From Karstenula rhodostoma CBS 690.94 (lineage: Eukaryota > Ascomycota > Dothideomycetes > Pleosporales > Didymosphaeriaceae), in assembly GCA_010093485.1 (NCBI GenBank), contig MU001506.1, positions 806,001-870,000 of the forward strand: DNA of 64,000 nt, written 5' to 3'. Below the pieces are notes generated by a model, which was not told the origin of the DNA, did no database searches, and saw only the letters and a list, made by a program, of their open reading frames with translations. Below, piece after piece: positions 1 through 13,400 of this stretch; the stretch's first letter is position 1; each line of letters starts with the position of its first letter. Position numbers and translations under genes: made by a program.

Positions 1-2495
1 CTCGCCGCGCTTGCAGGAGCCGCTTCTCCAGTGTCGCAATGTATCGGTTCTTGTCGGCGAGATCGCTCTGCAGCGAGTGGATTTGTGCAGACTGACTTGC
101 CGTGCCATCACCATTATCACCAAGGGAGTCCTCATCATCTCCATCCATAGGAACCCCCGAAAGGGTAGCTTGGGAGCCTCGTTTCGGAACTCCGAGCGTG
201 GACTGACTTGCTGACGACCGAACCGATGCTGGCCGAAAGTCGCTGATCGTCGAGCCCCTTTGAAGACTCATCGACGAGAAGGATCGGCTGTTGTTGACAC
301 CCAGAGACTTGGAACTCAGGATCAACCGGTTCAAGTGGTCAATACGTTCCTTCAGTGCCGTCCTGGCTATCTGCATCTCCACCATCTGCTCGTCATGACG
401 CTGTCGGTCTTCTAGCTCTCGTGCCTTTTCCTCTTCTTCGTCCCTCTCTTGTTCTGCATGTTCAAACTGAGTATCCTCCGTCTTCTTCCGCTCTTCGAGT
501 TGCTTTCTAAGCTCTTCAATCTCCACACGATATCGATCCAGAAGTGCTCGGCTTCCAGCGTCGCCAGCAGCACCGAGTGACTCGTCCGCCTTCTTCGCGT
601 GGCTGACAATGTTGTTTTTTGCGCGCGATGCAAACTTGAGCGTGCTCAGTGTCTCTCCGACGTGCGTATGATTAGCAGCGATGCTACCGCTTGCGCCAAT
701 CTGGATGGTGCAGAGGATGCTGACAAGAGAACCCCCAGAGAGAGCAGGCTGTAGGAGACGTGTGAGTTTGCTGTCCCGATACGGCAAGTGCTTCTCTTTG
801 CTTGATTTGTCCTTGTCCGAGGTCGCCTTATCCTTGTCACCGGATAGTCGCGCGATAACTGTTCCAAGAGTGAGCAGACTCTTGTTGATATGGGATCCTT
901 CTGTCCGCCTCTCCTTGTTATCGGCTGCCTTTTCGGATCCAGCCAAGTCAATGAGGCTTAGAGTAGAGACACGAACACCACCAGGCGTGATTGGCGTCCG
1001 CCTCGACTCTTTGAAGCTTCCGGTAGCACCACGCTCACGACTTTCCACGACAATTTGAACAACAGCGTGACTTCGCGAACTCCTTGCGTTGAACTGCGTG
1101 CCAGCAACTCGTCGTGCGTTGTCACCACGGGCAATAACTCTCAGCAGCTGCGTTGGGCTTTGCACGATCTCCTCCTTGAGCGGGGTCGCATAAACACCAC
1201 GTTTGCTGTCCTCTCTCAACTTGATTTCCTCCTGGGCTCCAGGCTGGCCATTCGCACCCACAATGGGTCCAGCGAGCAGATCGTGGATCTTTTCGTTGTA
1301 AATTTCCAAGTAGCTGACTCGTAGGAGAAATTCCCGGTGTGGCGTTTCCCGGATATAGGAGAAGATGTCGGTAATGGCTAGTGGGATGACACCAGGGTTC
1401 GTGGCAGTTCCTTGCATGGAAAACGTCTTGCCCGTGCCGGTCATGCCATAGGCAAACACGGTGCCGTGGTAGCCTTCCATGACCCGACGAACCAGTCGCT
1501 TCGCAGCTGCATCGTACACGCGGGCATTGTTGTCTTGGGTATCGAATACGTTGTCTGCATCATCGCCAATTAGCCGGACTTGCACCCTCATGCACCATGC
1601 AGTGTGACATACCATAGTAGTGCTCCCCGCCCTCGCGGCCTCTATAAGAGATGAGGGCCTTCTTGTTACTTACTTCCCAGTCCGTCTCTTGCTTGCTGTC
1701 TTTGGCGCCTACGTCAGGCCGTACTCGCACACTGACTAAGACGTTGCCCTTCCCATCTTTCTGTGTCGCATTATCGTCTGCCATAGTGCCCGCACCCGCC
1801 TGACTTGGCGCGTCGTCGTCTCCGATGTCCTCGAATGTGGTTGCGCTTGTCGCGTAAGATCCTTGGGCGGATGAATTCCGGCTCTGAGGCGGCGATGGCA
1901 GGCTTAAATGGTTTCCGTCTACGGCGAGCGACTCGCCGCTGCCGTTGAGCAGACTTGGTGGGGAAAGCGGCGACTTCCCTATGAGGCTGCGGCCACCAAC
2001 ATTCGAGACTCGCGGCGTGGTCTTTTTGAGACTGGTCCTCCTGGCTGGTGGGATTGGGGGCTTGAAACCGGGTGCGATCCTCGAATCCATCGTTTCACCG
2101 TTGGGCGTCGAGCTGGCTGACAGAGGGCTGGGCGGATGGCTTCCTAGCCTGCTGGCATGTTTTGGTGGTTGGGGAAACGCGCCGATGCTGACGGTTTTGC
2201 GCAGCACCTTTCCGGGTGGCAGAGGACCCGCGGGCGATTCGGTGGCCGTGAGAGTCGGGATGATGGGGACGTTGGAGGTGGAACTGGTGTGGCCCCTCGT
2301 CACAGGGCGTTGAGGAGGAGAGGATACAGCCCTGCTGTTGTTGGCTCGGGCGGGCAGCAGCGAGCCTGGTGATCGCGAAGTGGATGCCGCATTTCCATGT
2401 GAAACGCGCGATTTTGCGACTGGTAGCGAGGGCAGTGGGCCCGTCGGCGGCGCAATCGACGGGCGCGACGGACGCGGGAGTGCCTGGCTCGTCAT
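1..2495 (-). CDS. kipA: Kinesin-7-like motor protein, 3' part beyond window
   Basis: Plus-end-directed microtubule motor, probably of the KipA/Tea2/Kip2 (kinesin-7) class that carries polarity factors to microtubule tips. Exon 1 is 1613-2495 and exon 2 runs from 1554 off the left edge; the intron (1555-1612) starts GTATGT. About 812 residues are visible. The first ~230 are Ser/Pro-rich and look disordered. The motor follows, with the P-loop GMTGTGKT encoded near 1427-1446, switch I NARSSRSHA, switch II LIDLAGSEK, and HLPYRDSKLTRLL before the neck. A charged coiled coil begins near 600 and continues to the edge. The long N-terminal extension ahead of the motor favours KipA over kinesin-1. The motor is certain; the subfamily is inferred. 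Confidence 0.9.
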
Positions 2496-4428
2496 ACTTG
2501 TGTGTGCTTGCGGTCGTACGCGGTGAGCTGCGACGCAGTTGTTGGGCTCGCAGAGACGGCCCTCGATGTCGAGCCTTGAGTTGCAAGCCTACCGCGCATG
2601 CATATCCCGCCTGCTTGCCTGGTCTTCTTGGGCGACAACTTGGGCCTTAGCGTTTGACAAAAGAGGGACAATGCGCCCCGAGCCTGCGCGTTGCTGTATC
2701 GTCTGGAGTCGTCGAGTTTGTGGTGTAACGCGGGCGGGGAGGACCCGGCGCAGGTTGCCTAAAAGCGCTGGGACGTCAACAGAGCTCCACGGCTGGTTGC
2801 GGCTCCACGTGTTGCAGCGGGAAGGGCGACCGCGAACCCGGCGAATAGGTGGTATGGGCAGCAAAGGATAGAAGGGCTTGTTGGAAAGCAACTCAAGGTC
2901 CAGCAGCAGGAGGAGGGAGCGCCCAGGGACTGAGGGCAGGGAAAAGGAGCTCGGATGTGGAGCGCGGAAGGCGCGTGCAGGGTGTTGGGCAGTGTGCTGT
3001 GGCAGGCTCGCTGTGGAAAGTGGCTCGAGAGATCAACAAAGGACGCGAAGTGCGGAGAGCAGGTTGAAGTGGGCCGGTATGCGCTCAGAGGACGATGCAC
3101 AAGCGTTGGAAAAGCAAATAGCACTCCTGCTGCTCGAAAAGGGGTTCAAAGACGCGTGGGGTAGTTGACGCCCAGGTGCACGTTCACTCAAAAAAGTGGC
3201 AGCGGGACCAACCCAAACTGGCACTGTCACTGACTCTCGCGCGTCCATCCGCTCTTGCAGATCGGGGAACCATATTGCGGGTGCCAATCACACGGTAGCG
3301 ACGGCGCCGGTTATGTACACTTGAATGTCCGACAGCCACTCGACTCTGCTCGAATCCTCTTCATCCAGCCAGTGACAGTCTTGTTGCTATTTGTGTCCAA
3401 GTGCCCTTGAACCTCCTGCCGATAACCCGGGAAAGATGTTGCATAAACTCGCAATATTGCGACCCTCGTCACCCGCAGACCCTCCTATGTACATACGCAT
3501 ACCCGCCGCTAGCCTCTCTTGGACGGTTTTCATGGCTCCTATTCCACCCATCCACGACTCTGTGCCGAGAGACATGTCAACGTAGTAGAACGTGCCTCTG
3601 TCGAGTACGCCTGCTAAGCCACACGCCATACTCCATCATGATTGGGATTCACGACAATCTCCGGCACACGCTGCGGTCACCGAACGCAGGAGGATGCGCG
3701 ACCGGGGTCCAATCAGTGGTGGTATGTGCATCACGCCAAGGCTCGTGATGCCTCCAGGCACAGACAACGTCGTCGATGATTGCGCCACGGCCCATGCATG
3801 AAGCGTGAATCGTGAAGCGTGATGCGTGACTGTCTTTGATGGCGAGCAGCCTTCGGCGCTCACGAGCCATCTACCGTTTGGAATCAAGGGAATGTCTTGG
3901 AAACGCGACGTCGGTCTTAGTGTTTGTTTGGGGTACTGGGCTATACTGCTATATCGCACTGCGGTATTCAAACACCTGCTCCGCCAATTTTGTGCAACTC
4001 AGACCTTGGCCCGGCAGACCAAGAGGTATCGACAGTGTTGTCAAACACAATCATGGTGGATATCAGCGCTGCACGGTGCACGTTAACCCCTTCGTGGTCG
4101 TCTCCATCTGTCATGGCGTTCACTAGCCGCCGTCAACAGCGCGCCACTGCACGACGGCGGAGAGCGCGTTTTCGTGCGCTATAGATGCAATGACCTCGGG
4201 CGCTCCTAACCGCTTCCTAATGCATTCTCGTCCAGCGCTATGGCCCATACCGCCGGATACTCTGCGACTGTTGACTAACCACACAAGACAATGCAGTCCC
4301 GATGGTCTGGTTGCAGATAATGTATACGTAACATCGGTACTATGGGAAGCAGGTTCTTCCATAGTGGCGCCTCATTTAATAGGCGAGGGTGTTCCAAGAC
4401 ACGTACTCAGCACTCGTTTCGATAACGT
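2496..4428. other. Intergenic, kinesin promoter side
   Basis: No gene recognised in 1.9 kb. It lies upstream of the kinesin gene and downstream of the 530-residue membrane protein. Short open frames occur on both strands, but none has a recognisable domain or a convincing splice continuation. The first few hundred bases are probably kinesin 5' leader and promoter. Confidence 0.5.
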
Positions 4429-6286
4429 CTACAGTGTTCCCCAGTCAAAAACTTGTGTGCCCAGCCACAGGACCGTCCAGTATTGACAGCCCCAAACGGT
4501 GAGATCGATAGCTAATTCAAGCGTTCCACAGAGTGCTAGGCGAGACACGAGTGCGCCGGTGGATTTCCAGTCGACGTCGCTGGGCAGAACAAAAGCACCA
4601 AGGACGCTGCGCGACCCAGCGAAGTCCTGTCGACCGGCGAGATAATGCGACGCGACTAATCTGAGAGTGACCAACTTGAGTGGCAATGAAACCAGACTCA
4701 CGATTTGTGCCTTACAGATAGAGCCAATCATCGATGACGGTTCTGAGGAGAGCTGTGTCACTCGGTGATACGGCAACACGCCTGGTGTTCGTATCAGCGT
4801 CGGCGATGCAATGTCTCGAAGAACTGGTGTTGGCGGGCCAGATCCTGCAATTTCGGTGTGGGATGAGAGAACCTGCGGCGGAAGGCGAACCTCCATCTCA
4901 ACCAAGTCTCCGCGAGTGGTGATCCGTATCCTCGGGTCTCCATCATTGTAGCTGGTCTGCGAGGCTGTGGGCGACAGTGGAGGTGAAGGTTGCGGCGAAA
5001 ATGATACTAGTTCGCTCAGGGAGCTGATAGGGACAGTGATGGTCTCAGTTCCTTCCGTTTCAGGCTCGATCAGAGAACTTTGGAGCACGCCTGGTATCTG
5101 GAGTCTGCTGACGTTGTTTACCCGTCTCCCACCAACCTCGGTGGTGTTGTTGTTCTGCAAGTCATGGGCTTGAGATGGAATCGAGAATGACCGTGATGCC
5201 GTGGAATCCGCGTCTCCCCATCCAATGAAACTGAGAAACTTGGCAATCGTATTGCGCACAATCTTTGGTGATTGTTTGCGCAGGCCCAGAATGGAAGTAG
5301 TTCGCTCTCTGTTACCTTCCTCTGGACTGATCATGTCAGGGTTGTTTGGACGAAGAATTGTTGTCTCAATAGGCGCATTGATAATTGCGTAAACCCAACG
5401 CTCAAACAGATGCTCCAAGCAGACGACAACGAAAGGAGAAGTCAGAAAGGATAGAGCAAACCCCGTTGGTGTTGCGAGTGCGTTGTAGCTGACTGAAAAC
5501 GGTAGCAATGGTGACTGCCCGGAGAACGGTATAAACGACTTCAAAGGCGGTAATAGCGGTCTTGCTGGTACCAGACCAATGCGTTGCAGATAGGAGTAAT
5601 AAGAGAATGGATAGAAGAGCAACTCGAGGGATATTCGGAGGCTAAACTGTCAGCTTGTAGTAATCAAATACTGATCGCTACTTACGCTGCATTCAATACC
5701 GACCTCCACCGGCGGTATAGATATCTGATTTTGAAGTTGCCATGCTGGATGATTAGTCGTTCGACAGGCCTTAGCACGTGTGCACCGTAAATGGTGCTCT
5801 GAACGCAGAGCTGAGAAAGGAGACGAGATGGAAAGCCACTGTATATCAGAGTCTTCCCAGAAAGTCCTCTCTCCGAAGCGACGATGCTTGAGAAAGAATG
5901 GAGATGGGGATAGTGGAATGTCTGGGTGTTTTAGAAGTTGGATGCAGACAGACCAGTGCGAGCAACTTACTAAGAGTCTTTCTCTCAAGGATCCAACCCA
6001 CCAAGTGCACAGGTTCTCTGTCAGGGTAGACGTGATTGCGAGGGAGTGGCCGGCAGTGTCCTCATCCTCTAATGCGCGCAACCGTTCCTCGTAAGAACCA
6101 GGAAGACTCTGTGAAGGGGAGCGACGTCTCTCGACGACACCAATAGACGCCAAGACATCGTTTTGCGCCTCTCTAAGGCGCCGGCCGTGCTCATGCGCAC
6201 GCTCTTGCCGTGCTGCAGCAAGCTGTACGCATTCCGAGGTCGAGGCGGTGGTTTGCGCCGGTTCAAAGGCCGACCGTCCCTACCAT
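4429..6286 (-). CDS. Conserved-looking membrane-associated protein, unknown function
   Basis: I do not recognise the family. Proposed exons are 6284-6286 (ATG only), 5971-6222, 5686-5810 and 4429-5641, giving 530 residues. The start needs comment. The coding frame, with helical charged sequence such as LAAARQERAHEHGRRLREAQ, continues upstream of 6153 without an ATG until a stop at 6280-6282. An ATG at 6284-6286 is followed at once by a GTAGGG donor, and a CAG acceptor at 6223-6225 restores the frame. Residues ~85-145 contain the Arg-rich HGNFKIRYLYRRWRS segment, followed by hydrophobic stretches (LELLFYPFSYYSYLQ; FALSFLTSPFVVVCLEHLF) that could be membrane segments. The C-terminal half is Ser/Pro-rich with a hydrophobic tail. 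It is head-to-head with UTP13. Internal exons are solid, the first exon less so. Confidence 0.7.
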
Positions 6287-6613
6287 TGTGAGCTGCAACA
6301 CCGACCGTAAGGTGTATAGCCGCGTACCAGAGCGATTTTGGTCAGGTATGCATGGCGGCCCATGTTTCCGGGGCTACCTGAGCGAATGTCGCAGCATAAG
6401 GCACCAAGAATGGGTGGTTTGCCTCGATGCGGTGTTGCGTGGAAGTCCAGCTGGTTGCCGGCTGGCCATTGACGTCGCGACGGTGCTACGCGACCCGTGC
6501 TTATCGATAGGGAAAGCGCGCCCGCGAAATTTCCAGCAGCGCCAAGATTTCCAGGTCCAATTCACTCCGCCTGAGACGATGCGCCGATAGCTGTACATAT
6601 CTTACCAGACGCA
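6287..6613. promoter_or_regulatory. Divergent promoter, membrane protein / UTP13
   Basis: This 327 bp gap separates two head-to-head start codons, so both promoters must lie in or overlap it. No specific binding site was identified. Confidence 0.5.
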
Positions 6614-9425
6614 ATGGCCCAACGTACCACCGTGAGGACGACGTACGACATCGAGCGCACGCTGCAGCCAATCTACTCGGGTGGAAGCATTGCGCTGAGT
6701 GAGGATGGGCGTATTCTCGCCGCTTGTCTGGGAGAGGATGCGCTGATCACGGACGTTACAAACGGCAAAGAGCTTGGGAGGGTCGAGGGCGTAGGTTTCA
6801 ATGCTCTGATCTTTGCTCATGCGGCTAATCCGTGTTGTAGGACGGCGAGCCTATAACCGCGTTAATTTGTAAAGCCGAACAAGCTACCAACGAGCTCAAA
6901 TACTGACCTGTGTAGTAACGCCGTCCGCCTCGCATCTAATCGTATGCTCCCGCTCCACGTCCATGCACATATATTCGCTTTCACCTTCCGAGACCGAAGA
7001 CGGCACCATCGAACTCGAATTGCTCCGTTCGCTCCGTCCACATGCCTCGCCTGTCGTTACTTTGACTGTCGACAAGACTGGCACTCTTCTTGCTACGGGC
7101 GGCGCGGACGGGATCGTAAAAGTATGGGACATTCGTGCAGGCTACACGACCCACACCTTCCATGGCCGTGGCGGTGTGGTCTCCGCGCTGCACTTCTTCC
7201 AGGTCGAGGTTGCGGGGAAAGACGACGGAGGCGAGAGCAGCAAGAAGCGCAAGAGACAGTCCCAGCAGGATGCATTGTCCGAGACGAACGGAGCGGAGAG
7301 TACTCTAGAATACAGGCTGGCTTCAGGCGCTGAGGACGGTAAGATCCACATCTGGGATCTACACAAGCGAAAAAGTGCTGCCATTTTGGACTCCCATGTT
7401 TCCGTGGTGCGAGCACTCGATTTCTCGCCTGGGCAGAACACGCTGGTATCGGGGAGCAGAGACAAGACACTGATAATATGGGACGCGCTCAAGTGGAGAG
7501 TAAAGCGTACGATTGCAGTATTGGAAACCCTTGAAAGTGCTGGCTTCGTCGCAGGCGGACATATCGCCTACTCTGGCGGCGAGAACGCCCGTATCCGTCT
7601 ATGGTCCACTGAGACTTCGCAAGAGATCACCCGCGAACAGGAACCTGGAATTGAGACCGACGCAATTGTGGAGGTTCTTCATTACCCAGTCCTACCTTAT
7701 CTTATTTCAGTCCATGCAGACCAGGTGCTCAATTTCCACTCGCTCAGCTCTGTTGAGTCACCTCTGGTAGAAGAAGTCATCGACCCTCTGCCTGTCTTCC
7801 GAAGGGTGTCCGGTACGCACGACGAAGTGATCGATCTGGCGTATATTGGCTCGGACAAGTCACTTCTCGCACTGAACACCAACTCTGAAGATGTTCGCAT
7901 AGTCACGCTGAAAGATGATAGAGCAGACGAGACTGCGGGGGAAGGCAAATACATCGGGGCTGACGTAGCTCTGCTAAAAGGACACGAGGATTTGATCATC
8001 TCTCTCGACGTAGACTGGTCTGGCCATTGGTTGGCGACCGGCTCAAAAGACAACACAGCCCGACTGTGGCGGATAGACCCCGAAAACGACTCTTACACCT
8101 GCGCAGCCGTCCTGACTGGCCATGCGGAATCACTGGGCGCTATTGCCTTGCCCCATGCGACACCACCAGAGTCTTCAGCAGCATACACAGACCCGCTAAA
8201 CAACCCACCCGCATATATCATTACCGGATCCCAAGACCGGACAGTAAAGCGATGGGATACCAGCAAAGACATGAAGCAGAAGCTACGTGCAAAATATACC
8301 CGAAAGGCACACGATAAAGACATCAACGCTGTTGACATTGACCCGTCTAGCACATTGTTCGCGTCAGCGTCGCAGGATCGAACGGTGAAAGTATATTCTG
8401 CAGCAGACGGCGAAGCTGTAGGTGTTCTGAGAGGTCATCGCAGAGGTGTCTGGACCGTCAAATTTCAACCGAAGGAGTCTCAAGTTGCAGGATCTGGAGG
8501 CAAGGGCCTGATTGCAACAGGAAGCGCGGACAAGACCGTCAAGATTTGGAGCCTGGCCGACTACAGCTGTCTCCTGACCCTCGAAGGCCATTCTAATAGC
8601 GTCCTGAAGCTCGCCTGGCTTCCATACCGACCTGTCGATGCACGCGACAAACGAGGCTCACAGGTAGCGTCCGCCGCTGGCGATGGTCTCGTAAAGATAT
8701 GGGACTCTTCCTCCGGCGAAACCATGTCCACGCTCGACAACCATACTGACCGCGTATGGGCCCTCACCGCACAGCCTAGCACTGGTGCACTGATCTCCGG
8801 CGGTGCAGACAGCGTCATAACCTTTTGGAAAGACACGACCAGCGCCACATTAGAAGCCGCAACCACGGCGGAAACAGAGCGCGTAGAACTCGACCAGAAA
8901 TTGCAGAACTACGCCTTCGCAGGAAACTACCGTGAAGCCATCACCCTAGCGCTACAGATGGATCAGCCAGGCCGCCTTTTCTCGCTCTTCAAATCCGTCG
9001 TTGAGTCCGACACACCCGACGAGGGCAGTCTCACGGGTCTCAACGCCGTTGATGACGTCGTGGGCAATCTTGCGGACGAGCAATTATACAAGCTCCTCCT
9101 GCGCCTGCGCGACTGGAATACCAACGTGCGGTCTGCGCCTGTCGCGCAGAAAATCCTGTGGGCGGTCGTCAAGTCCTATCCTGCATCGCGTCTTTCGAGT
9201 CTCAGACCTGCGGGTAAGGTGGGCGCAAAGGGCAGTTTGAGAGATGTGCTGGACGCGATCAGGGCGTATAGCGAGAGACACTACAAGAGGGTGGAGGAGT
9301 TGGTGGACGAAAGTTACCTTTTGGATTTCACCCTGAGGGAGATGGACGAAGTGGGTGATGTGAAGAGTCTCACTAATGGGACAGCACAGTTGGGGCTTGG
9401 TGGGGATGTTATGATGGTGGAATAG
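6614..9425 (+). CDS. utp13: U3 snoRNP / SSU processome WD40 protein UTP13
   Basis: Nucleolar WD40 protein of the UTP-B subcomplex (human TBL3), needed for early 18S pre-rRNA processing. Exons 6614-6790, 6841-6868 (28 nt) and 6916-9425 give 904 residues; yeast Utp13 is 817. Repeated GH...WD-type blades run through the first ~710 residues as two propellers, for example SGSRDKTLIIWD, ATGSKDNTARLW, ITGSQDRTVKRWD, SASQDRTVKVYS, ATGSADKTVKIW. The last ~150 residues, from YAFAGNYREAITLALQMDQP, match the Utp13 C-terminal domain that contacts other UTP-B subunits. An acidic/basic insert with KKRKR follows an early blade. Introns are 50 and 47 nt. It shares a 327 bp divergent promoter with the gene on its left. 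Confidence 0.95.
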
Positions 9426-10443
9426 CCTGGGAAGCTTGGAGGTACAGGGATCTGGTCTCAATATACCCAGTATGCATTTTCCATGTCAGCTTCGTTTGGG
9501 TGTATGTCTCGCTTGCCACTTTTGCTGATCGCAAAGGAAAACTTCCAGCGAATTGGCGGTTAGGAGCATATGAAGAGCGAATCGATAGTTATCCCAGTCT
9601 TCGGCTTCTCCGTTGGTCGTTGCATTACTGGTAACCATCACCTCATTGGCGTGCTCTCTGCTTTCAAATCTGCAAACGGCGCGCATCTGTCCGCGAACGC
9701 TAATGGTGATATGGAACAATGGTTTTTACCTCGTCATTTCGACGGTACTAATGTAACGAGAAGGCATTTGGCAGGGAGACTCGAAAAGATCTAGCTCTGA
9801 TATAAGTAGTTGCGCCCTCCACTGTCCTAGCTTTTTTGTAGCAGGCACAAGGGGTAGGTGCCTCTCACGGGAAGGTGAACACCGGCGATATAGTATTAGG
9901 GTAGAGTTATAAACTTATATAGTAGCCTAAGTTACTCTAGGATCGACTATCTTATATCTAACTAGTAAAGGCCTTAGCTTATATCTGGTCTTTATATTCC
10001 TATAAGAGGGTACTAAGCATTGAGCGGCCACATTACTGAGAGATTATTCGTTGAGCACTGTGTTCGAACTCATGCATGCTGTGTATTTACAGAATATGAG
10101 ACAATTAATACAAAGGAACTTCGCGCTCATGTCCATTACCTATGTATTGTTGCATGCAGGCAAAGCTCTCGTGGCCGTTCCGCCAATCAAACGCTGCTTA
10201 GCGCGACGGCGAATCCTCGGCGCTCGGGTCGCGTATCGATTTCGACGTTTCTCCTACTTCATCCTGCCATTCCATTCCTGCAACTAATCTTTTATCGTAT
10301 CAGTCATTTGATTATCCAAGCCTTTCGCAGAATATCGCATAAGCATGCTGTACAGATGATGGCTGGTCACGTGGGCTTATAAGGACCTGGGGAAAAATAC
10401 TTTTTTACTTCACACCTCGGGACGAAGATGCGAAATTGACGAC
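9426..10443. other. Intergenic with one dispersed repeat copy
   Basis: This 1 kb gap lies between UTP13 and the helicase. It holds the AT-rich repeat copy at 9850-10012 and the helicase promoter. No coding region is supported. Confidence 0.55.
9850..10012 (-). repeat. Dispersed ~164 bp repeat, copy 1
   Basis: On the minus strand this aligns along its full length with 32681-32844 and in part with 17050-17166. The shared core includes CCTAGAGTAAC and GGCTACTATA, and the outer end includes GGTGAACACCGGCGATA. Copy 1 is the most AT-rich of the three. It carries no ORF. It could be a MITE or a fragment of a larger transposon. Confidence 0.8.
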
Positions 10444-13400
10444 ATGAAGATGTTACACTTGCCTCCGGCTGCCCGAGTGCAGATTTGGACGAAGCACTTT
10501 TGCCCCAGGACTCCCAGTTCTGCGCCTCAACTTCAAAGATATACGGCATTGTTATCGAGCACCGGGAGTCGACTTCCGACGAGTCTGAGTCGCAGATATG
10601 CCACAGTCGCCATTGACAACAACGCCATCTTGAACAAGACCACTCAGGCACCTCTCAAGGATGATATCCTGGATCACACGCCCTATAGGGTGTCACTCGT
10701 AAACGCCGCCCGCAAAGCCCTGGATCGGTATCCCGCGGAGAAAACAGAAAGAGATACCGTGTTAGCAAACCTGCAATGGTGTATTGAAAACACGGCTCAA
10801 TTTCCGGATGCAGCAGCTGAGGACCGATTTTTTTGGAGACTTCATAAGGCGATTTCGTCCAGCGATCCCCTTAATGCGATACAAGGAATAGTGGAACCAG
10901 CGATTCCACAATTACTGGATAGCAAACGGAAGGAGCAGTACGCACACGCCCCGCCAGCCCTCTTCCAGCTGGAGAAGACCCCTGTACAGCTCCACAACTT
11001 ATGCGCTCGACCGGAGTGGGGTAAGAAGATGAGGTTGGAAGTGGCTGTAGTGGGGAACGTCTGCACCTTCCGCCTGCACCTCAACATTCCGGGAATGGCT
11101 GACGAGCGGACGTTGGGTGTAAGCCGCAACAAGAAGCTAGCAGGCCAAAAAGCTTGGAGGGCGATGCTATTAAAATTGGATGCCACTGGAGTATTGCCAA
11201 AGCTACTTTCTGTCTTTCCTCCATCTTCCGCCGATGCAAACCTGGCCGAGGAAACAGAGTTGGATGACGTGGAGGAAGACATCATGAGACAAGAGAAGAA
11301 TGGCATGTTCGACGTATACAACTATGCCGCCAAGTTTGGTCTTGTTCCACACGTCGAAACGTGCGTAGTCAAGCGCCGGATCCGTGGCAGTGCCTCGCCA
11401 AAAGCCTGCGATGTTGTGAAAGTGTCAATAATGCTTCCAGAACAGAACATAGAGGTCGTCTCCCATGGTACCACGGGTCTCAAGGCTGAGATATCGGCCG
11501 TGCTCGCTTTCAAGCGTGCCGCCGAACAGCTGCAAATGCAACACGACCAGGTCTCAGATGCCGGGAACGATTTTTGGTCACTGAATACAAGCACAGCAGT
11601 CGACTTCATAGAAATGGTTGGGAGATTGGAAGGTCAAAGTAATATGAAATTCAAGAGAGAAAGTATCCCATGTCTTGGCATGAATGTCAATGCTCGTCAA
11701 TTGATGTTCAATGGGGAGCCAATCGGGAAACAGGTGGTAGGATGGACGGGGCGTGAAGCTGAACAACTGGCGTACCTCACAGCAGCAATCGAACTTGCCC
11801 GAAAACGACCCCACGTCCTATCTCAATTTGCAACTAGCCAAACTCAGGGCAGCTCGGGCAGAGTCCAGATCCTAGGAAAATGTTCGGCGGTGGAAACAGG
11901 CCTGAAAGACAAGACCCTCGAAATCATGGAGACAACCCTTCTCAAAGCTAACCAAGCTGGGCTATCCGATTGCCAAGAGACATTGACAGCAATTTCACAC
12001 TCTGTGGCGAAGCCTCGAGAACGTAGGCGTCCACTAGAAGCAACGGATGTAACCAGCAAACGCCTACTTGAGGGCTTACAACGGTTCGAAGTGGATCCAG
12101 ATGCAATCGAACTTCGTAACGCAAGAGCCGCATTACCAATGAGTCAGTACTCGTCGAAAGTACTTGACATGGTGTCTAGCAACGTATACAGTATCGTTGT
12201 TGGTGCGACGGGATCAGGCAAGACGACGCAGGTTCCTCAGATCATTCTGGACGATGCAATACGTCGCTCGGAGGGCGGTAACTGCAACATTATCTGTACT
12301 CAGCCGCGTCGTTTGGCCGCGACTTCCGTTGCACGACGAGTCGCAACGGAACGTGGCGAGAGGCTGGGACAGTCGGTCGGATACCAAGTACGAGGAGACT
12401 CCAATCTGCCACAGCTTGGAGGAAGCATCACTTACTGCACAACTGGCCTTCTTCTTCAGCGTCTCAAATGGAATGCCGATGACGTTATTGACAACGCAAG
12501 TCATCTAGTGATTGACGAGGTTCACGAGCGAGATATATTTATCGATTTCCTGCTCATTGTGCTGAAGAAAGCAATCACAGCTAGGCAACTCGCTGGGAAG
12601 ACCGTGCCAAAAGTCGTCTTGATGTCTGCGACTATGGACAAGAAACTCTTTTCTGCATATCTACCGAACGAGGTTAACGGCAAATCAACACCGTGTCCAT
12701 CTCTGGACGTGCCTGGTCGTACGTTTCCAGTCAAAGAAAAGTATCTTGGCGAGATCTTAGACGAGATGACTAAGACCTATCCCAAAGAATTCCGGCATTT
12801 GGCTGCACGAGAAAAAGACGACACCAAAGACTATCTGATTGCTGAGGAAGCGTTCGAGCATGCAGACGTTAAAGCGGACACGGTCACAGGCAACATTGAC
12901 TGGAAGAGGCAGGATGACTACAATAACCCGGAATCCGGTCAGAGAGAGGAAGCTCTGGTACCTATCGCTCTACTGGTAGCTGCGATCGCACACATATGCA
13001 AGACTAACGCCGATGGGGCCATACTTGCTTTCCTTCCCGGTGTTCAAGAGATCATAGCAACGGAGCAGCTAATGAAAGAAGCTCCTGTCTTTGATCTCGA
13101 CTTTTCGAATGAAAAGGCATTCCGTGTCCACTTACTACACTCGCTGGTGCCGCCCGAACAACAACGAGAAATCTTTGAGCCTTTACCGATAGGTTGTCGG
13201 AGGATTATTCTTTCAACAAACATAGCCGAAACTAGTGTTACCGTACCTGACGTCAAACATGTCGTCGATCTCGGCAAGCTGAGACAAAACACCTACTCCC
13301 CCGTGGAGCGGGTGTCGACGCTACAAACAGTCTGGGAAAGCGGTTCCAATGCGCGGCAACGAGCGGGCCGAGCGGGTCGAGTTTCCAATGGCAACTACTA

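Noticed and set aside
3387..3629. 80-codon minus-strand frame with Gly-rich composition
   Set aside because: No family match, no splice continuation, isolated in an intergenic region.
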